From: Chromera velia
Lineage: Eukaryota; Sar; Chromeraceae
Length of the DNA stretch: 20,507 bases
NCBI GenBank assembly: GCA_018398765.1
Contig: JAHBMJ010000138.1
Coordinates: 35,089-55,595, forward strand
Direction of reading: 5' to 3'
Part shown: in pieces, positions 18,244 through 20,507 of the stretch
How positions within the stretch are numbered: the stretch's first letter is position 1
Layout of the letters: every line of letters starts with the position of its first letter
The notes under the pieces: model-generated
The model's input: the letters and a program-made list of their open reading frames with translations, nothing else
Told to the model about the DNA's origin: nothing
Database searches by the model: none
Position numbers and translations under genes: made by a program

Positions 18244-18385
18244 ATTGCATGCATGCATGCATCCCGCGCGGGCCGGCGGCCCGGCGCCTATATCGCGGCC
18301 AAAGCGCGGCTCGGCGCCTGCGGCCTATACCGGCAAAAGCGGCCATCGCCATGCAATCGCCGCCTACCGGCCGAGGCGGCCTTCC
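18244..18385. other. GC-rich patch with short palindromes
   Basis: (GCAT)4 at about 18246-18262 is followed by dense CGCGGGCCGGCGGCCCGGCG-type sequence and three cgcctata/gcctatac words. It contrasts sharply with the flanks. A weakly similar GC-rich word set (cacctatatcggcc, gcgcgggcc) occurs inside the hAT-like element near 20031-20060. Possibly a fragment of a repeat family. Confidence 0.4.
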
Positions 18386-18426
18386 CAGATCAAAAACTTA
18401 CCAGTATCAGGGGGGTAGGCTAAACG

Positions 18427-18510
18427 ACTCTGGAACTGATATGTCAGGACTGACTTTTTTGCTGTATTGTCGCCAAATGACTGTGAAACTGACGTGTCAG
18501 GACTGTGACG
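18427..18510 (+). repeat. 53-bp repeat, left pair of copies
   Basis: One full unit (18427-18479) carries gtcaggactgactttttt and then gtattgtcgccaaatg. It is followed by a partial second unit (18480-18510). The same unit recurs at 19203-19424. Confidence 0.75.
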
Positions 18511-19207
18511 TGAGTGTGGGTCGAGGGGCAAGCAGATGTAAGCGCCTCGACCGACCGCCGCGATCGGTGTTACCGCCACGATGATGAGAGAGTCAGTACG
18601 TATGCATACATTGCGGGACCGAGATTGAAAGTGAGCGCGCGCATCGTTGCATGTATTTTAGCCACATGAATTATCAGTCAAGTTTCTCTTGCGTGTGAGC
18701 ATGAGATCAGACTGACAGCAAGCCAGACGCTGGAAATACAAACAGCCTAGACTCTGAACGACGGTCTTTCCAACTAATAAACCTTTATACTGCCTAGACC
18801 ACGTACACATTACAGGTGGTAGCAGAGCCCTTGTTCTGACCAAGGGGATAAGAGAGGCGTCGTTCGTTGATTGAGCCCACGTGTTCAGTCGAGAGAACCC
18901 ATAACATATGGTTGTTGGAGCATCAGCACGCAGCTTGTTGTGCAGTTGTTCACGACCAGTCAGGAGCTACAAATCAGTAGAAAACCCTGTAATAAAAGCA
19001 GTAGAACTCAGTAGATTGATGAGAACATTCTTCGATAGAGCCGAAGAAATGTTTGTGTTTGGAGGAAAGATAGAGCGTCTCCGTCTTCAGACATTCAAGA
19101 AAAGTCATACAGACTTTCACGCTGTAATTGTAGAGGTATGTCAACTTGCGAGCACCTTCGATCAGAAGGACTGTTGTTTTTGCTCTATTATTGCAAAAAG
19201 ATTATGA
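18495..19207 (+). mobile_element. LTR-retrotransposon remnant (LTR end, primer binding site, gag-side start)
   Basis: TGGTAGCAGAG at 18817-18827 is the complement of the conserved 3' end of eukaryotic initiator tRNA-Met. Two bases upstream the sequence ends in CA (18813-18814), as a 5' LTR would, with an AATAAA at about 18776. The LTR start is uncertain; TGTCAGGACT at 18495 would give a 320-bp LTR opening in TG. Downstream, an open frame (18908-19207, beginning MVVGASARSLLC) runs about 99 codons and its last codons run into the 53-bp repeat. No pol domain or 3' LTR is present, so the element is truncated. The gag identity of the frame is inference. Confidence 0.45.
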
Positions 19208-19424
19208 AATTGACGTGTTAGGACTGACTTTTTGCTCTATTGTCGCCAAATGACTGTAAAACTTAGTGAAACTAACATGTCATGACTGACTTTTTCAATC
19301 TTTACTAGAATCTTTATCGATCTTTATGCCTTAATCAGGGCTAAAAAACTGTGAAACTGACGTGTAAAAACTGACTTTTTTGCTCTATTGTCGCCACGTA
19401 ACTGTGAAACTGATGTGTCAGGAG
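19203..19424 (+). repeat. 53-bp repeat, right group of four copies
   Basis: Copies at about 19203-19252, 19253-19296, 19348-19399 and 19400-19424 carry versions of aaactgacgtgtcaggactg and tgctctattgtcgcca. The last copy is cut by the hAT-like insertion at 19425. Confidence 0.75.
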
Positions 19425-20198
19425 TAGTGCTAGGAAAAGGTTCAAGGTTTAAGGTGTAAGGTTCACTTCGAAGTAATGAACCTAAATCAGGTTCAAAAAC
19501 AGGTTCAAAAACAGGTTCACTTTTAATTAATAGAAACCTCATTTTTTCGTATTATTTTATGCCTTTAAATTAGGCTTTAATGCATTTTTAGAACGTTTTA
19601 TTATAGAATCTATGCCTTAGTAGTGTTTTTTAATAGTTTAAATCAATATTTACGCTCACATTAGGTGCTAGTCTCAAGTTATTCACTGTTTATAGTCGAA
19701 AATTAGTAATCAAAAAAGCCTAAAAAAATTGAAAAATGCCATAATTAAATTTATATGATCGTATCAATCATGACAATTACACTGTCGTGCAGACTGCTGC
19801 CAAACAAACTCTATACTTCCTCATTCCTTCAGTGAAGACTGTCCGTTTTGATGCGGGGCCTTACAAGTGGAAAACTTGGTAAGTCACGTGTACTTCTTCA
19901 CTTCTACAATGGTCAGCATGAGTTTTTATGCTGATATATGATGCTGACATATGTTGATATGCGTCTGTCCGACATAATAGATTGAACCGGCTGGGGACAG
20001 TTGCTGTGCGTGTGGCTCCGGCTCTTTATTTCACCTATATCGGCCGTGGGCGGCGCGGGCCTGACCGGCCTTGTGCCAGTGGCCGCGCGTCTGGCCTCCA
20101 AAACAGGTTTAAAACAGGTTCAACAGGTTCAAAACAGGTTTAACAGGTTTACTTTTTCAGATTTGAACCTTTTCTCAATAAACCTTTTCCCAGCCCTA
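19425..20198. mobile_element. hAT-like non-autonomous transposon, 774 bp
   Basis: The left end TAGTGCTAGGAAAAGG and the reverse complement of the right end TAGGGCTGGGAAAAGG match at 14 of 16 bases. Identical 8-bp flanks gtcaggag (19417-19424 and 20199-20206) are the target-site duplication, the length made by hAT transposases. Subterminal aacaggttc repeats cluster at both ends (19493-19518 and 20102-20148), as in hAT elements. No transposase frame is present; the longest frames (for example SEPVFEPVFEPD on the minus strand) only read the repeats. Confidence 0.85.
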
Positions 20199-20206
20199 GT
20201 CAGGAG

Positions 20207-20507
20207 TCTCCGGACTAATAAACAACTCTTATAAAACAAGAAATTTATTTCATACAAAACACACTTTTAAGTTCAATAAGAAAAGGCCAGCATAGGGCAG
20301 TAGCAGCCTGAGGGCATCTAGTACAAAAGGACAAGCTTGTGACAGTGCATGCTCTCGATCAATATATAAAAGTAAAGTCGCCCTATATAATAAAATAGCT
20401 AGTTATATCGACTTATCATCATAAAGTTTAATCTAGGCGATGCACAGTGGTAAAAAAAAAAAAAAGAATAGACATGTCAAGATTTTTTTTTTCTTTTTTT
20501 TTTTTTA
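20207..20507. other. Non-coding AT-rich end of the window
   Basis: No gene is seen. It contains aataaa/ttataaaa words near 20216 and 20230, and poly-A (20452-20464) and poly-T runs at the edge. Confidence 0.5.

Overview
The window is nuclear DNA from a eukaryote with intron-rich genes. The evidence is canonical GT..AG introns with phase-consistent joins, long pyrimidine tracts before TGCAG or TCAG acceptors, many microsatellites and DNA-transposon remnants, and no operons or bacterial ribosome binding sites. The style (about 50% GC genes, long pyrimidine-rich introns packed with TCTG, GT and CTTC repeats, AT-rich intergenic DNA) would suit a chromerid alga such as Chromera velia. That assignment is inference only; no sequence search was possible. 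A 46-base N run in an intron marks an assembly gap.

Layout. 1-676 (+) is the 3' end of an unrecognised gene, in three exons. 677-2429 is a non-coding AT-rich spacer with a C-rich/G-rich tract. 2430-13071 (+) is one large gene of about 17 exons. I identify it with high confidence as NOC1 (MAK21/CEBPZ), a nucleolar 60S ribosome assembly factor; the phase-checked model gives about 1197 residues. Its introns hold nearly all the microsatellites in this half of the window, a 28-bp minisatellite, and duplicated copies of the gene's own exon-end/donor junctions in introns 1, 8 and 15. 13072-15281 is AT-rich intergenic DNA with two foldback or MITE-like elements. 15282-17348 (-) is a five-exon gene for a DEDDh 3'-5' exonuclease of the REX4/ISG20 type, convergent with NOC1. 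From 17349 on I find no confident gene. That stretch has a GC-rich patch, a dispersed 53-bp repeat, an LTR-retrotransposon remnant with an initiator-tRNA-Met-type primer binding site, and a complete 774-bp hAT-like non-autonomous element with a perfect 8-bp target-site duplication.

Functionally, NOC1 acts in early pre-60S assembly, and REX-type exonucleases commonly trim rRNA or other structured RNA ends, so the two recognisable genes may share ribosome biogenesis as a theme. The most unusual signals are the repeated duplication of NOC1 5' splice junctions into their own introns, the use of microsatellites as the pyrimidine tract touching acceptors, and the nested mobile elements at the right end.
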